The notes below the pieces were generated by a model. The model saw nothing but the letters and a program-made list of their open reading frames with translations. It did no database searches and was not told where the DNA came from. The translations under genes and the position numbers were made by a program. Of a stretch of DNA of 5,222 nt, positions 5,145 to 5,222 are shown one piece after another (position 1 is the first letter of the stretch; every line of letters starts with the position of its first letter). Source of the DNA: Planctomycetota bacterium (GTDB lineage: Bacteria > Planctomycetota > Phycisphaerae > WQYP01); assembly GCA_021785155.1 (NCBI GenBank), contig JAJYGE010000213.1, positions 1 through 5,222 on the forward strand, given 5' to 3'.

Positions 5145-5167
5145 AAAAAAGGCTCTGGCGCTGAACC
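5145..5167 (-). terminator. possible intrinsic terminator for minus-strand transcription entering from the right
   Basis: On the minus strand GGTTC (5167-5163) pairs with GAGCC (5155-5151), four Watson-Crick pairs and one G-U, around a 7-nt loop, and six T residues (5150-5145) follow immediately. The layout is that of a rho-independent terminator but the stem is short. It would serve a convergent gene beyond the window; no gene end is identifiable in the last 55 bases, although a minus-strand frame ending GGTKSLSSP at the TAA 5195-5193 is open to the edge. Confidence 0.35.
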
Positions 5168-5181
5168 AGGGGTAAAAGTCT

Positions 5182-5219
5182 GTACCATAAACTTATGGGG
5201 AACTCAGGGATTTGGTACC
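5182..5219. repeat. nested inverted repeats at the right edge
   Basis: CCATAA (5185-5190) and TTATGG (5193-5198) form a 6-bp palindrome with a 2-base centre. GTACC (5182-5186) and GGTAC (5214-5218) form a second, wider pair sharing bases with the first. The rest of 5059-5222 shows no convincing gene: the best short minus-strand frame (5188-5099, 29 codons, starting MVQTFTPGSAPEPF) has no ribosome binding site. This may be a dispersed intergenic repeat or the edge of another element. Confidence 0.3.
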
Positions 5220-5222
5220 TCC

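Noticed and set aside
1..5222. CRISPR array, tRNA, rRNA, integrase or defence genes
   Set aside because: No regularly spaced direct repeats, no tRNA-like cloverleaf, no rRNA motif, and no protein signatures of such systems were found on either strand.

Overview
The window looks like a chromosomal piece from a Planctomycetota-type bacterium (Phycisphaerae-like is my best guess; Verrucomicrobiota or Lentisphaerota cannot be excluded). Three things suggest this. One is a large type IV prepilin/pseudopilin-like protein with the CPSD and H-x(n)-D(G/D)H signatures common in that phylum. The second is a gene fragment with the 'FP..L..L.P.YLP.IPLDPFT..P.RY' signature that closes many planctomycete proteins. 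The third is a Tat-exported glycoside hydrolase. This assignment is inference from protein style only.

Layout, left to right. Positions 1-1079 hold two minus-strand genes in tight tandem: a prepilin-like gene (63-1079) and, 2 nt after its stop codon, the first 20 codons of another gene that runs off the left edge. A good sigma70-type promoter lies so close to the prepilin ATG that its mRNA would be nearly leaderless. Positions 1118-1523 carry no convincing gene, only one perfect hairpin. At 1524-1808 (minus) is the C-terminal remnant of a larger gene whose 5' part is missing. Directly upstream of the remnant sits an IS66-family insertion sequence (about 1830-3404) with one intact DDE transposase (1837-3324, minus). 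Its right-hand end (3404) is a clear IS66-type GTAA end. The other end is degenerate and there is no clean target duplication, which fits an insertion followed or accompanied by loss of flanking DNA.

From 3405 on, the plus strand carries a Tat-exported clan GH-A glycoside hydrolase resembling GH39 (start at 3530 preferred, ends 5053). The roughly 125 bases between the IS and this start contain a -10-like TATACT preceded by an eight-G run, and then a chain of small hairpins, the last of which covers the ribosome binding site. The final 170 bases have no convincing gene but contain a possible minus-strand intrinsic terminator and nested inverted repeats.

How the parts relate: the prepilin gene and its partner are probably co-transcribed; the IS66 element separates them and the broken gene from the divergently oriented hydrolase. 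No defence system, CRISPR array, tRNA or rRNA is visible. The most curious signals are (a) two palindromes with the same TCCCGA/TCGGGA core embedded in the same reading phase of the transposase gene, (b) the G8 run inside the hydrolase's putative promoter, (c) its structured leader, and (d) short repeats around the two IS boundaries. None of these demonstrates a new system by itself.
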